From: an uncultured Oscillospiraceae bacterium
GTDB taxonomy: Bacteria > Bacillota > Clostridia > Oscillospirales > Acutalibacteraceae
Assembly (NCBI GenBank): GCA_900540275.1
Contig: UQFO01000004.1
Location: forward strand, 105,884 to 169,883
Direction of reading: 5' to 3'
Length of the DNA: 64,000 nucleotides
Made by a program: the position numbers and the translations under genes. Below the pieces are notes generated by a model. It was not told the origin of the DNA, searched no databases, and worked only from the letters and a program-made list of their open reading frames with translations. Each line of letters opens with the position of its first letter. The first letter of the stretch is position 1. Below are positions 25,329 through 33,612 of this stretch, one piece after another.

Positions 25329-25946
25329 ATGGAAAAACATCCTAACCTTAAAAAATTCTTAAATATAATATTAGGATTAGTAATAATTTTTTTATTACTT
25401 ACACTAGCTATCGCCGCATTACAATATGTGGGTGGGCTTGTTGTTAAGGGTATAGAAGCGTTAAGTAATATTGCAACTAAAACAGATGCTGTAATTATTG
25501 TTGCCTTATTAACAGGAGCAGTATCAATTGTCGGTGTAGTAATTAGTTCAATAGTAGCAAAATCATTAGAATATAAACAAAAGACCCAAAGATACTTATA
25601 TGAGAAAAGAGAAGAGCCGTATTCTCAATTCATTGACATGGTATATAAAATGCAAAAGAATGTTCGCGAAGATGGCGAATACACACAGGATGAAATGCTT
25701 AAAGATATACTAATGTTTTCTCAAAAGCTTACTTTGTGGGGTTCTAGTAAGGTAGTAAAAAAATGGCTTGCTTTTTGTACTCATTCGCAAACAAACAATC
25801 TTGATGCAACTCAAACGTTATTTGTTTTAGAAGATATTATATTTGAAATAAGGAGTGATATGGGACTAAAAAGACAGGGATTAAAGAAAGGCGATATGCT
25901 AAAATTTTTTGTTAATGATATAGATAAATATTTACCTAAAAAATAA
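25329..25946 (+). CDS. Hypothetical bitopic membrane protein in the island
   Basis: A 205-residue protein of unrecognised family. Two hydrophobic segments lie at about 14-36 (IILGLVIIFLLLTLAIAALQ) and 55-77 (VALLTGAVSIVGVVISSIV), followed by a cytoplasmic, charged, helical domain beginning KSLEYKQKTQRYLYEKREEP. ATG at 25329 follows GGGGAGGATAAGAGAA. It is the last gene before the right attachment repeat, and is AT-rich like the rest of the cargo. Its placement suggests accessory or defence function, but nothing in the sequence proves it. Confidence 0.7.
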   Translation: MEKHPNLKKFLNIILGLVIIFLLLTLAIAALQYVGGLVVKGIEALSNIATKTDAVIIVALLTGAVSIVGVVISSIVAKSLEYKQKTQRYLYEKREEPYSQFIDMVYKMQKNVREDGEYTQDEMLKDILMFSQKLTLWGSSKVVKKWLAFCTHSQTNNLDATQTLFVLEDIIFEIRSDMGLKRQGLKKGDMLKFFVNDIDKYLPKK

Positions 25947-26006
25947 AAGATAGAATAAATTGGATAAAAGGTATAACAGCCCTTTTTTCATGCACGTGAC
26001 AGGGAC

Positions 26007-26044
26007 TTCGAATCCCTCCGGGCGGGCCAAAGGAGACAAACGCA
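26007..26044 (+). repeat. Right attachment repeat (attR core, 38 bp)
   Basis: Identical over 38 bases to the tRNA-Arg 3' end at 13282-13319. Upstream of it the tRNA sequence is absent (GGACTTCGAATCC), so this is a truncated tRNA 3' end left by integration. Confidence 0.92.
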
Positions 26045-26079
26045 TAATAAACCAAGTGTTTATATGCGTTTGTCTTTTT
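26034..26079 (+). terminator. Former tRNA-Arg terminator, right copy
   Basis: AGACAAACGCAT pairs with ATGCGTTTGTCT, with inner ATAAAC/GTTTAT, ending in TTTTT. The stem is almost uninterrupted, as expected for the original chromosomal terminator displaced by the island. A second hairpin, GAGCAGAAACGG with CCGTTCCTGCTC, lies at 26100-26129; its counterpart on the left is 13390-13420. Confidence 0.8.
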
Positions 26080-26210
26080 AAATGAAGATAGATGTTTAAG
26101 AGCAGAAACGGACAAAACCGTTCCTGCTCTTACTTTATGGTTTAAACAGGGGGCCTTGAATCAGGTTATTACTGTGAGAATAACCATTCCGTTGCGTTTG
26201 CCCTGCAAAA

Positions 26211-26242
26211 AGGGGCGCGGCAACTGCCGCGCCCCTTTTTTA
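26211..26242. terminator. Bidirectional GC-rich terminator
   Basis: GGGGCGCGG (26212-26220) and CCGCGCCCC (26227-26235) form a perfect stem flanked by an A run and TTTTTT. It serves the minus-strand gene ending at 26297. Confidence 0.88.
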
Positions 26243-26296
26243 CAGTATCCTGCCCATGGAAACTGCTGTTAAAATGACCAGTATTATGCGATTTCT

Positions 26297-26998
26297 TTAC
26301 GCGACTTCAATATAGAAGACGGAATCATAAGCAAATTCATAGTTCTGATCCCACGCCATGCCATAAGCCGCCTGCAATTCGAAAACAACGCCCTCATCTG
26401 CCGGTAGGCCGGTCGCGATTAACAGGGCAGCATCCTTACCCCCCTGCTCTGCTTCCGCGGGGAACCATGCGTCGGGACCGAGCTCAGTAGCAACCGTAGT
26501 AGCGGGAGCCTGCGTCAAGCCTTTAATGCCAAGAGAAATACCAGCAAGAGTTTCATCCTTGTCCAGGGCTTTCCATTCCTTGCTGTCGCTGCGGGTATTG
26601 GCAACGACCGGCAGCTTGGTATGTCCGGTCAAATCCTTAGCTTTCAGGGATTCAAATTTGATGGTCAGCGCAGTAGAAGCACAGGTGTTCTGTACTGTAA
26701 AAGAGGTGGGGGTAAACGCCTCATCATAATCCTTATTGGCGTCAATGACAAAGCGTCCGGTAATATCGACCGTTGCAGAAATCTGGGCTGCAATCGCGCG
26801 TCCGTGTACTTCGTTGATGTTTCCGCTCGGGTTGGTGGTGGTCCACTTCTCGGCCGATACATCAACTGGCTGGCCGCTTGCAACGACCGGTGTTGACAAT
26901 TCGTTGCTGTTGTTGGTGATTTCATCGGCAAAAACCGCCGGAACCGCGAGAGCAGCTACCATGCAGGCCGCCAAACATGCTGTAATTAATTTTTTCAT
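26297..26998 (-). CDS. Small secreted surface protein
   Basis: A 233-residue protein with a clear signal peptide (MKKLITACLAACMVAALAVP, cleavage near AVFA-DE). The mature part is acidic and beta-rich: ATVDITGRFVIDANKDYDE, then SFTVQNTCASTALTIKFES, ending YEFAYDSVFYIEVA. It has no catalytic motif and no sortase signal. The pattern recalls WxL- or camelysin-like surface proteins but the key motifs are missing, so I leave the family open. ATG at 26998 follows AAGGAGGAACTCAT. It is the last gene of a minus-strand surface cluster, 75 bases after its neighbour. Confidence 0.75.
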   Translation of the reverse strand: MKKLITACLAACMVAALAVPAVFADEITNNSNELSTPVVASGQPVDVSAEKWTTTNPSGNINEVHGRAIAAQISATVDITGRFVIDANKDYDEAFTPTSFTVQNTCASTALTIKFESLKAKDLTGHTKLPVVANTRSDSKEWKALDKDETLAGISLGIKGLTQAPATTVATELGPDAWFPAEAEQGGKDAALLIATGLPADEGVVFELQAAYGMAWDQNYEFAYDSVFYIEVA

Positions 26999-27073
26999 AT
27001 GAGTTCCTCCTTGTTATATGTATAGATTTTTATATGGAATGGCATGGGCAGTACCGTTCCATGATAAACAAAT

Positions 27074-28015
27074 TTAACGCGTGACCATCTTGATAGCTAT
27101 GGTGGATTTTCCAATCAGCTCTCCAGTTTCCGGGTTTGTGGAATAAAAGGTCGCCAACGCTTTCACTGTACCGACAGGCAGCTTAATTAACAGGGTATCC
27201 TCTTTTATATGCTGTCCCGGCTGCAGGGTGGGGGAACGGTAGATTAGCTCGCCGTCGGCTTCACGCGTGATTTCCACATAAAAATTGTTCTGGTTCTGAA
27301 GGGAATTCTCAATTTGCAGCAGATAGGAATCCTTCCCCGCCTCGTTGGACGGAGAAACGTTGATAGACATGGCCAGCTTATCCTTATCCACCTTGTCCTG
27401 CAGGAGTTTTTGGATTTCTTCCTGTGTCAAATCCTTCAGAGGGCCGTCAATCACATTTGCCGGCGGGGTGAAGCTCGGCGCGATAGTATCTTTGATGGGA
27501 TTGAACAAAAGGATGCCGGCGACTAACAATGTGACAAATCCCAAAATCCACCAGAGGATGAAGCAATTCGGCCGGTAGACCCTGACAAAATCCTCGCGGC
27601 CGTCAGCCTCCATCTGAACATACCCCTTTTCGCTGTAAAACAGATGGGAAAAGGAGCTGGGGTCGTAAACCATTAAATCATTGTCGAATTCGTCGGACAG
27701 ATAGCCAATCACTTCATCCTTCTTGCGTTTCCTGTCCTTTTTATAAACGCCGCCTATGAGATTTTTATTTCGTTCTTTGGTATTTTTGCTGCGTTCTTTC
27801 TGCATTTCTTTCTTTTGCTTTTTGGAGTAAAGAGGCAGGATTGTATCGGGTGTTTTTTCTTCCTCCGGCCCGTTTTTCCTGCCCTTTTGGAGAATATATT
27901 TGCGCTTGGGTTGTTTTTCTTCCTCTTTTTCGTAAAAATCCAGGCGCGCATGCCCTAAATAAGAGTAATCCTCCCGGTCGAATTTGGTTGGTTTAATCTT
28001 ATAAATGTTCCTCAC
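27074..28015 (-). CDS. Bitopic membrane protein with extracytoplasmic domain
   Basis: A 313-residue protein. Residues 1-150 are cytoplasmic and very rich in K and E (KKQKKEMQKERSKNTKER), then comes one transmembrane helix CFILWWILGFVTLLVAGIL at about 152-170, then an extracytoplasmic domain of about 140 residues with VEITREADGELIYRSPTLQP and AIKMVTR at the end. No family recognised. Start GTG at 28015. It lies 12 bases after the RCC1-repeat gene and probably is co-translated with it; together they look like a surface assembly. The function is unknown. Confidence 0.75.
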   Translation of the reverse strand: MRNIYKIKPTKFDREDYSYLGHARLDFYEKEEEKQPKRKYILQKGRKNGPEEEKTPDTILPLYSKKQKKEMQKERSKNTKERNKNLIGGVYKKDRKRKKDEVIGYLSDEFDNDLMVYDPSSFSHLFYSEKGYVQMEADGREDFVRVYRPNCFILWWILGFVTLLVAGILLFNPIKDTIAPSFTPPANVIDGPLKDLTQEEIQKLLQDKVDKDKLAMSINVSPSNEAGKDSYLLQIENSLQNQNNFYVEITREADGELIYRSPTLQPGQHIKEDTLLIKLPVGTVKALATFYSTNPETGELIGKSTIAIKMVTR

Positions 28016-28027
28016 CGCCGTTTCTTA

Positions 28028-29509
28028 TTATGATTTCTCCCACGGGAGCGCGACTTTCCAGCCTGTTACGTCACACTGGCCCTTGTTGTATTGGGCAAAC
28101 CCGGTATAGGCGGTAGCCACGACCGTGCCGTCCTTTTTGATGCCGAGGGTCTGGGTCCCTCCTGTCGTAACAGCGACAATGTCGCTCCAATCCTGCACCT
28201 CGCATTCGCCGTAATATTGCTCCAGCGCGCCGAGATGCTTGGTAGAAACTACGGTACCGTCCTTTTTCAGGCCGATGGTATGATTGGCGTCTGCGGCGAT
28301 GGCGACGATATCCTTCCAGCCTTCCACCTCGCATTGCCCGTTGGTGTTGTCGCCCACGGCTACTACTGTGCCGTCGCGCTTGAGCCCTACCGTATGGATA
28401 TACCCGGTGGCGATGGAAACGATATCGCTCCATTCACCGATATCTCTCTGGCCGGCGTCGCGGATTTTCTCCTCGTCGAGCTGGGTACACATGAGGGACC
28501 CGTCCTTGCACAGGCCGACGGTATAGCCTTCCCCTGCCGCCAGCTCCACCGTATCGTGGAAGGAGAGCACCTTGAACTGCCCGTCGCCGTATATGGAATC
28601 ACCCTTGGGCGTATTGGCGACGACCTTTCCGTCAGATTTCATGGCGGCGGTATAGTAGCGTCCGGTTACGATATGGGTAATATCCGTAAAATCCTTCAGG
28701 TCGCATTGGCCGAAATCCTGGCTTTCCACCCCGGTATAAGGGGTCACAGCCACAGTCCCATCCGCTTTTACACCCACTGTGTGGCTGTACCCGGCTGCGA
28801 TTTCCCGGATGCCGGAGAACGATTGTACTTCTCCCTGCCCATCGTAGGTTGCGTTTTCGTCCGATGCAAACCGCGTGGCGCCGACCGTTCCGTCGGGCTT
28901 TACATAGGCGGAATGCAGCACGCCTGCCGCCACCAGGTTCGGCAGCTTGATTTGCTGGTAAGCAGCGGCATAGTCCGTCCCGGTGTAATGCTTCATCAGA
29001 AGGTCCAGTGCGGTCAGGTAGTCGCCTGACTGCTTGAGGTTTTTACAGGCAGTCAGGATTTTTTCCGCACTGTCCGCCTGCTCCGGGCACATGCCCAGCA
29101 GTTCCACGCATTGCTTCCACTGCTTTGCCTCAAAGAGCCTGCTGCCGCAATCATAAATTTTATCTTCAATCCCGTCATGGTCGGTAAAGGAGAGCAGCTT
29201 TTGCCCGGCCGTGTAATAATCGCCCTGGCCGTAGGCTGCTTCATAGTCGTTTACCGCGTTGGAATAGGAAATGGCGGGAACGGCGTATTCGACCAGATAG
29301 TACCCGCCGACGGCGGCAACCAGGACAGCCGCCAGGCTGACAGAGGTGATAATCCCCGCGCGCTTATACGCCTTTTTCCGCTGGACGCGGTATTCCTCCA
29401 GCTGCACGCGCTGTATTTCCCGCTCCTGCCGGGAGGATTCCCGGTCCTTCTCCCGCCGCAGCGCGGCGGCCTGCTGTTGCTGTTCTTGAGTTTCCTTGAC
29501 TGCTTCCAT
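28028..29509 (-). CDS. Membrane-anchored RCC1-repeat protein
   Basis: A 493-residue protein. After an EQR-rich cytoplasmic N-terminus (coiled-coil-like, about 1-48) there is one transmembrane helix (AGIITSVSLAAVLVAAVGGY), then an outer helical segment, then from about residue 210 tandem repeats of the type IAAGYSHTVGVKADGTVAV, IATGYIHTVGLKRDGTVVAV and IAADANHTIGLKKDGTVV. These are RCC1/BNR-like blades that form a beta-propeller. In bacteria such propellers are usually binding scaffolds. ATG 29509 has GAGGAG six bases upstream; the gene overlaps nothing but begins 10 bases after the large surface gene, so it is in that operon. Confidence 0.85.
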   Translation of the reverse strand: MEAVKETQEQQQQAAALRREKDRESSRQEREIQRVQLEEYRVQRKKAYKRAGIITSVSLAAVLVAAVGGYYLVEYAVPAISYSNAVNDYEAAYGQGDYYTAGQKLLSFTDHDGIEDKIYDCGSRLFEAKQWKQCVELLGMCPEQADSAEKILTACKNLKQSGDYLTALDLLMKHYTGTDYAAAYQQIKLPNLVAAGVLHSAYVKPDGTVGATRFASDENATYDGQGEVQSFSGIREIAAGYSHTVGVKADGTVAVTPYTGVESQDFGQCDLKDFTDITHIVTGRYYTAAMKSDGKVVANTPKGDSIYGDGQFKVLSFHDTVELAAGEGYTVGLCKDGSLMCTQLDEEKIRDAGQRDIGEWSDIVSIATGYIHTVGLKRDGTVVAVGDNTNGQCEVEGWKDIVAIAADANHTIGLKKDGTVVSTKHLGALEQYYGECEVQDWSDIVAVTTGGTQTLGIKKDGTVVATAYTGFAQYNKGQCDVTGWKVALPWEKS

Positions 29510-29519
29510 AAACATCTCC

Positions 29520-32500
29520 TCAGCTCACCCGGTAGACGAGCATATAGGTTACTTTTTTACTCTTGTCGGAGGACTGGACGGTAATCTGTACCATATTGTT
29601 GCCGGTTTTTACACTTGCGCTCAGGTATTTGAGCTGTACGGCCGCCTGCGGGTCCTCCGTTATCACATCGATTTTCGGCTGCTCGGTAATCCGCCCCACA
29701 TCCACCAGGATGGACCCGGCAGCGGGGAGTACGGCCTGCACACCGCCGACCGTCACCGATTTCAGCGCCGTATTGCCGCTGGTACCCGTGGGGGGGAGCG
29801 GTACGTTTGAAAGCGTCTGGTAACGGATGCAGAGGGTGTACCTTACCTGTTTGGACTGGTCGGAGGACTTGACGGTGATGGTTGTCAGGTTGTTCCCCGG
29901 TTTGATGGGCAGGCTTGCGGTATAGGTAACCGTCGCTTTGGAATCCTCCGCTTCCGCCTTGAGCGTGGCGGCCGACCGGCTGTCGTTCAAAATTATATTG
30001 ATAATCTTGGCCGGGTCGTTTGTCAGCCCGGCGGCTGTGCCGTTGACCGTCAGGCTCTTTAAATTGGTATTGTCGCTCAGCTGCGCGCCGGGAACGCCGG
30101 CGCCCTTGACCACCTTGACCGTGATGACGTGCTGTACCTTCAAAACGCCGCGGCTGTCCCCGATTTTTACAACGCAGATATTATTGCCGATTTTCAGGGC
30201 TTTGTTGCTTAAGGAATCGGACAGCACCTGGTCGGACGGGTTGGTTAAGGTATATGTAAACCGGGAACCCATCTGCGCGTCGCTGATGGTGACGATAGAA
30301 TTGGTGCTCTGGGGATCGAAATCCTCACACAGTTCCCCGTCCAGGTACAGCGCCTTGATGCCCTCGATTAGCTTGGGCTTGTTGACCTTGACCGTATAGA
30401 CGGTCGTGCTGCTCTTATCCTCAGAGACACAGGTGATGGTTACCACATTGATTCCTTCCACAGGGCTGTCGGGCTTTTGCACCGTGTAACTGGCGCCCGG
30501 ATGGGACATGGCAGCCGTCACCGTCAGCTCGTCCGTATCGGCGCGGATTTCCGCCTCATAGGACAGGGTGGATTTATCGAAGTGCTCAATAGCCTTGCCG
30601 TTTATGGTGATTCCGGTCAGGGTGGAAAGGGTCTCCACCGGCGGCGCGACCACCGTATATTTCACAGTACTGCTGGTAATTTCAGAATTGTCCTCCAAAT
30701 TTACGACCACATACGTTACCTCGTATTCGCCCGGTTCGTTGCCCAGCAGCTTCACCGCGCGATTGAATTTCTGGTTATAAAAAAGCTGAAAGCTCCCCTC
30801 GTTATTCCAGAGCTTTCCGACCTCCACGGCATACTCTGTGCCGCTGGACGTGAGCGATTTGAGGGTCAGCCCGTTTGTTACGCCCTGGGGCTGCGTGATT
30901 GCAGTAACCTTGATTCCGGCATTGGCGTAACCCAAATAACTTATTTTATCGGGGGTAATCCATATCAGTCTATCGGACTCCACGCCCTGCGTAAGGGTGT
31001 CGGTAGGCGTATCGATATAATAAGAGGTGTGTGTTTCTTCATAGACCGGCTCGCCGGTTGGTTCGTTTCCCCTTATTTCACCCAGTGGGGTGATAAGGCT
31101 GGGCTTTTGGCAGAAAATCGTGCCGTTGTTTTCGACCACACCGTCTGCATAGTTTAATAGATGGGCGTTTCCGGAGCCTCCGCCGCCAATTTGGAGTGTC
31201 GCATCCGGGCTGACGGTGATGGTGCTGTAATTGAATATCCGGGCGTCACCGGGGCCGCCGCTGCCGATTTGGAGCATCCCGTCCGGCTTGACGGTAATGC
31301 TGCCGAAGGTATAGTTATGCAGCAGCGCATCTCCAGAGGTTTGGTTATCGATTTGAAGCACCCCGTTAGATTCGATGTTGAGCGCGCCCTTGTTGTACAG
31401 GTAGGCAGTCCTATCGCCTCCATTGCCGACTTGAAGCTTTGCGTCCGGATTGATGGTGATGACGCCGGTGGTTTGGTTGGTAAACGCTCCTCCGGGCTTA
31501 TTTTCCGAACCGTCAGTTGCAATGACGACGGAGGGGTCGTCTATCACAAGCGTGCCGTAATTACTGATTCTTTGATCCATGCGAAAAGGCGCCGAGAGCG
31601 TAAGCTGCGCCCCTTTTTCAATGGTGGTGTTCCGGGTTTCGGACATATATTGCTTCTCTGTTTCCGTCATGGTAAAGCTGCCGCCCCGAACAATCTGTTC
31701 GCCCTCTTTTCCTGCAACCAATGCAGAATCGGTGTTGCACCAGACGCCCTTGGTGAAGGTGTAGTGTGACTCCGCGTCACGAATTTTTCCGTACACGAAG
31801 CAATCGCCGTTGATGGTTATATGCCCACAGTTGTCGTCCTTTATATGGCCGGAAGACAGATAACCATATACCCGGCCGCCGAGGATATCGATTTTCCGGC
31901 AGCAGGCGCTAAATCCGCCGCCGATAATACCACCCTCGTCATTGATTCCATCAACGCCGTCCATGCAGTATAGCTCTCCGCCCATCACATGAAAGCTGCC
32001 GCCCTTCTCGTAGGCGTCTCCGCCGATAGAAGACGCGTCTTTACCGGTGGTCATATTGTCCGGCTTGGATTTGAGAGACAGCTTGCCCGGACCGTATATA
32101 TACAGCTCGACCCCCGATGGTACATGGATTAGGCTCTTTTGAGCCCTTAGGGTCCCACCCAGCGGAGGCTCCGGCTCGCTCATATCTTGATTGTTCGCCA
32201 GCAGGTTATCTGTACCTAACATACGGAGCTTGTTGCCGCTTCCGGTAAAGCTGATGATGTTTTTATCCTCCAGAAGCGAAATCCTGATGCCGTTTAGGGT
32301 CAGGTCCACACCGCTGGCCACACAGTTGATTGTTACATGGTTATAGGCATAGACAGCGCTTTGGACCTCGGGGGAGAGGGTGACAGGTTCGCTGGTGTTT
32401 ATAGTGATTTCTATACTCGTTCTGGGAATCACATATTCACCGCCGGATGTAATCGGCCCGCTCACATAGGTCCCTCCAGCGGCCGATACGGTCATACCGG

Positions 32501-32588
32501 GCAGGAAAAGCGTGGGCACCAGCCCGCAGGCAAGCAAAACGCTGAGCATCTTTTTCAGGATTGATAAACCTTTTCTGTTTTGTTTCAT
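29520..32588 (-). CDS. Large secreted surface protein with cadherin-like repeats
   Basis: A 1022-residue protein. The signal peptide (MKQNRKGLSILKKMLSVLLA...VSAAGG) directs export. Residues about 35-330 form a carbohydrate-binding-like/beta-helix region (TLNGIRISLLEDKNIISFTG; SSIGGDAYEKGGSFHVMGGE); 340-520 has short repeats such as LQIGSGGPGDARIFNYSTIT. From about 650 on there are at least four cadherin-like/Ig-like repeats (LTGITINGKAIEHF, LKSLTVNGTAAGLTN, LKSVTVGGVQAVLP), each closing with VTYT or VRYTL strands. No LPxTG signal is seen. Start ATG 32588 is chosen over 32603 because GAGGGATGAG precedes it. It leads the operon with the RCC1 and bitopic proteins. Confidence 0.8.
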   Translation of the reverse strand: MKQNRKGLSILKKMLSVLLACGLVPTLFLPGMTVSAAGGTYVSGPITSGGEYVIPRTSIEITINTSEPVTLSPEVQSAVYAYNHVTINCVASGVDLTLNGIRISLLEDKNIISFTGSGNKLRMLGTDNLLANNQDMSEPEPPLGGTLRAQKSLIHVPSGVELYIYGPGKLSLKSKPDNMTTGKDASSIGGDAYEKGGSFHVMGGELYCMDGVDGINDEGGIIGGGFSACCRKIDILGGRVYGYLSSGHIKDDNCGHITINGDCFVYGKIRDAESHYTFTKGVWCNTDSALVAGKEGEQIVRGGSFTMTETEKQYMSETRNTTIEKGAQLTLSAPFRMDQRISNYGTLVIDDPSVVIATDGSENKPGGAFTNQTTGVITINPDAKLQVGNGGDRTAYLYNKGALNIESNGVLQIDNQTSGDALLHNYTFGSITVKPDGMLQIGSGGPGDARIFNYSTITVSPDATLQIGGGGSGNAHLLNYADGVVENNGTIFCQKPSLITPLGEIRGNEPTGEPVYEETHTSYYIDTPTDTLTQGVESDRLIWITPDKISYLGYANAGIKVTAITQPQGVTNGLTLKSLTSSGTEYAVEVGKLWNNEGSFQLFYNQKFNRAVKLLGNEPGEYEVTYVVVNLEDNSEITSSTVKYTVVAPPVETLSTLTGITINGKAIEHFDKSTLSYEAEIRADTDELTVTAAMSHPGASYTVQKPDSPVEGINVVTITCVSEDKSSTTVYTVKVNKPKLIEGIKALYLDGELCEDFDPQSTNSIVTISDAQMGSRFTYTLTNPSDQVLSDSLSNKALKIGNNICVVKIGDSRGVLKVQHVITVKVVKGAGVPGAQLSDNTNLKSLTVNGTAAGLTNDPAKIINIILNDSRSAATLKAEAEDSKATVTYTASLPIKPGNNLTTITVKSSDQSKQVRYTLCIRYQTLSNVPLPPTGTSGNTALKSVTVGGVQAVLPAAGSILVDVGRITEQPKIDVITEDPQAAVQLKYLSASVKTGNNMVQITVQSSDKSKKVTYMLVYRVS

Positions 32589-32777
32589 AATCTCATCCCT
32601 CATTCACATTAATAGGGTATTGAACCGGCGGCGCGGCGTCGGTGCTTGGAGCCGGTTGGCCGCTTCTGTCCCGCAGCAGGCTTTCCCTGCGCCGGTTATA
32701 GTCAGGAGCGGCTATAACCAATCCCCTCTCTTGCGCGGGGCATACCCTTTGAAAAGCTGTTTGCTGGTAAAATTATA

Positions 32778-32833
32778 AATAAAAAACGCAGAAAAAGCGT
32801 ATCACTCGCGTGAAATGTAGCTTTTTCTGCGTG
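32778..32833 (-). terminator. Terminator of the two-component operon
   Basis: On the minus strand, CGCAGAAAAAGC pairs with GCTTTTTCTGCG (plus-strand 32788-32832) and is followed by TTTTTTAT. It lies about 55 bases past the response regulator stop and separates it from the surface operon. The rest of 32589-32886 shows no gene. Confidence 0.8.
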
Positions 32834-32886
32834 AAATGTTATTTTTTCTGTGCAAGATGCAATAAAAAGGATGCTTACCCCTTCAA

Positions 32887-33612
32887 TTAGAAAACATATT
32901 CAAGATAAGCCGTTTTCAATGCGGGATAGGTCCCGCGGGCGACCGGGATGCGCTTACCTCCCGTCAGCAGCAATTCCGAAGAAGTCAGCCCGCTCACATA
33001 GTTCAGGTTCACAATATAGGCCCTGTGCGGGATAAAGAAGCAGCGGTAATCCCGCAGCTGTTCAAAAAGGAAAGAGAGGGTGCTCGGGGTCTCGACAGCC
33101 GTGCCGTCCGCCAGCGTGCACAAACGGCGGTGGTTGAAGCTTTCTATCGACACCAGTTCCCGGATATGGACCTTGCGGAGCCCTTCTTTTGTTTTCAGCA
33201 TCAGCGAAGGGTTTTCCTTTGGCGCGAGATTCCGGATACAGGATAGAACCGCATCGTCAAAATCGGATTTTTTTAACGGCTTTAACAGGTAATCCGAAGC
33301 CTTTACCGAAAAAGCGTCCAGCGCGTACTCCCGGGAAGTCGTCAAAAACATAATTTCCGCCGTTTCTCCCCGCGCCCGTATTCGCTTCGCCGTCTCTATC
33401 CCGGTCAGATGGGGCATGACGATATCGAGCAAGTACAAATCGAAGCCGCCCGACCGGGCAATATAATCGAGTAAATCGCAGGGGGAACCGAACGCCTGGA
33501 TTTGAATGGGCAGCTCCGGATGCTCCCTGGAAAACAGGTCTGCCAGCCGCCGGATTTCTATAATATCCAGCTCCTTATCGTCGCAGATACATACTTTGAG
33601 CAAATGGGTCAC
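32887..33612 (-). CDS. LytTR-family response regulator
   Basis: A 241-residue regulator. The receiver domain starts LKVCICDDKELDIIEI (D11/D12) with phosphoacceptor D63 in LLDIVMPHLTG and KPLKKSDFDD near the end. The LytTR DNA-binding domain (about 140-240) shows IRELVSIESFNHRRLCTL and FFIPHRAYIVNLNYV. Such regulators control cell-surface or peptide-signal genes. Start GTG at 33612 overlaps the kinase stop by 4 bases (GTGA), so the pair is coupled. The surface operon just downstream on the same strand is the likely target, by inference. Confidence 0.92.
   Translation of the reverse strand: MTHLLKVCICDDKELDIIEIRRLADLFSREHPELPIQIQAFGSPCDLLDYIARSGGFDLYLLDIVMPHLTGIETAKRIRARGETAEIMFLTTSREYALDAFSVKASDYLLKPLKKSDFDDAVLSCIRNLAPKENPSLMLKTKEGLRKVHIRELVSIESFNHRRLCTLADGTAVETPSTLSFLFEQLRDYRCFFIPHRAYIVNLNYVSGLTSSELLLTGGKRIPVARGTYPALKTAYLEYVF

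Larger units (their letters stand above)
13228..26130. mobile_element. tRNA-Arg-integrated island with serine recombinases and defence cargo
   Basis: The segment is bounded by a 38-bp direct repeat of the tRNA-Arg 3' end (13282-13319 and 26007-26044). It holds a Recombinase-domain protein, a KilA-N protein and a full serine recombinase at the left end, then defence-type cargo: nuclease-STAND ATPase, Ski2-like helicase-TIR fusion, small membrane proteins, and fragments of an IS3 transposase and a resolvase. From about 15690 to 25950 the sequence is strikingly AT-rich relative to the flanks, a sign of foreign origin. No relaxase, conjugation or phage structural gene is seen, so it is an integrated island rather than an ICE or prophage. 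Boundaries outside the core repeat are approximate. Confidence 0.88.

Noticed and set aside
13228..26130. Prophage
   Set aside because: No terminase, portal, capsid, tail or lysis gene; only recombinases and defence cargo.
28091..29029. 312-codon plus-strand frame opposite the RCC1-repeat gene
   Set aside because: It is a shadow of repeated, GC-rich coding sequence; protein is low complexity with no start signal.
30477..31157. 226-codon plus-strand frame over the large surface protein
   Set aside because: Antisense shadow; the minus-strand protein has signal peptide and domain repeats.
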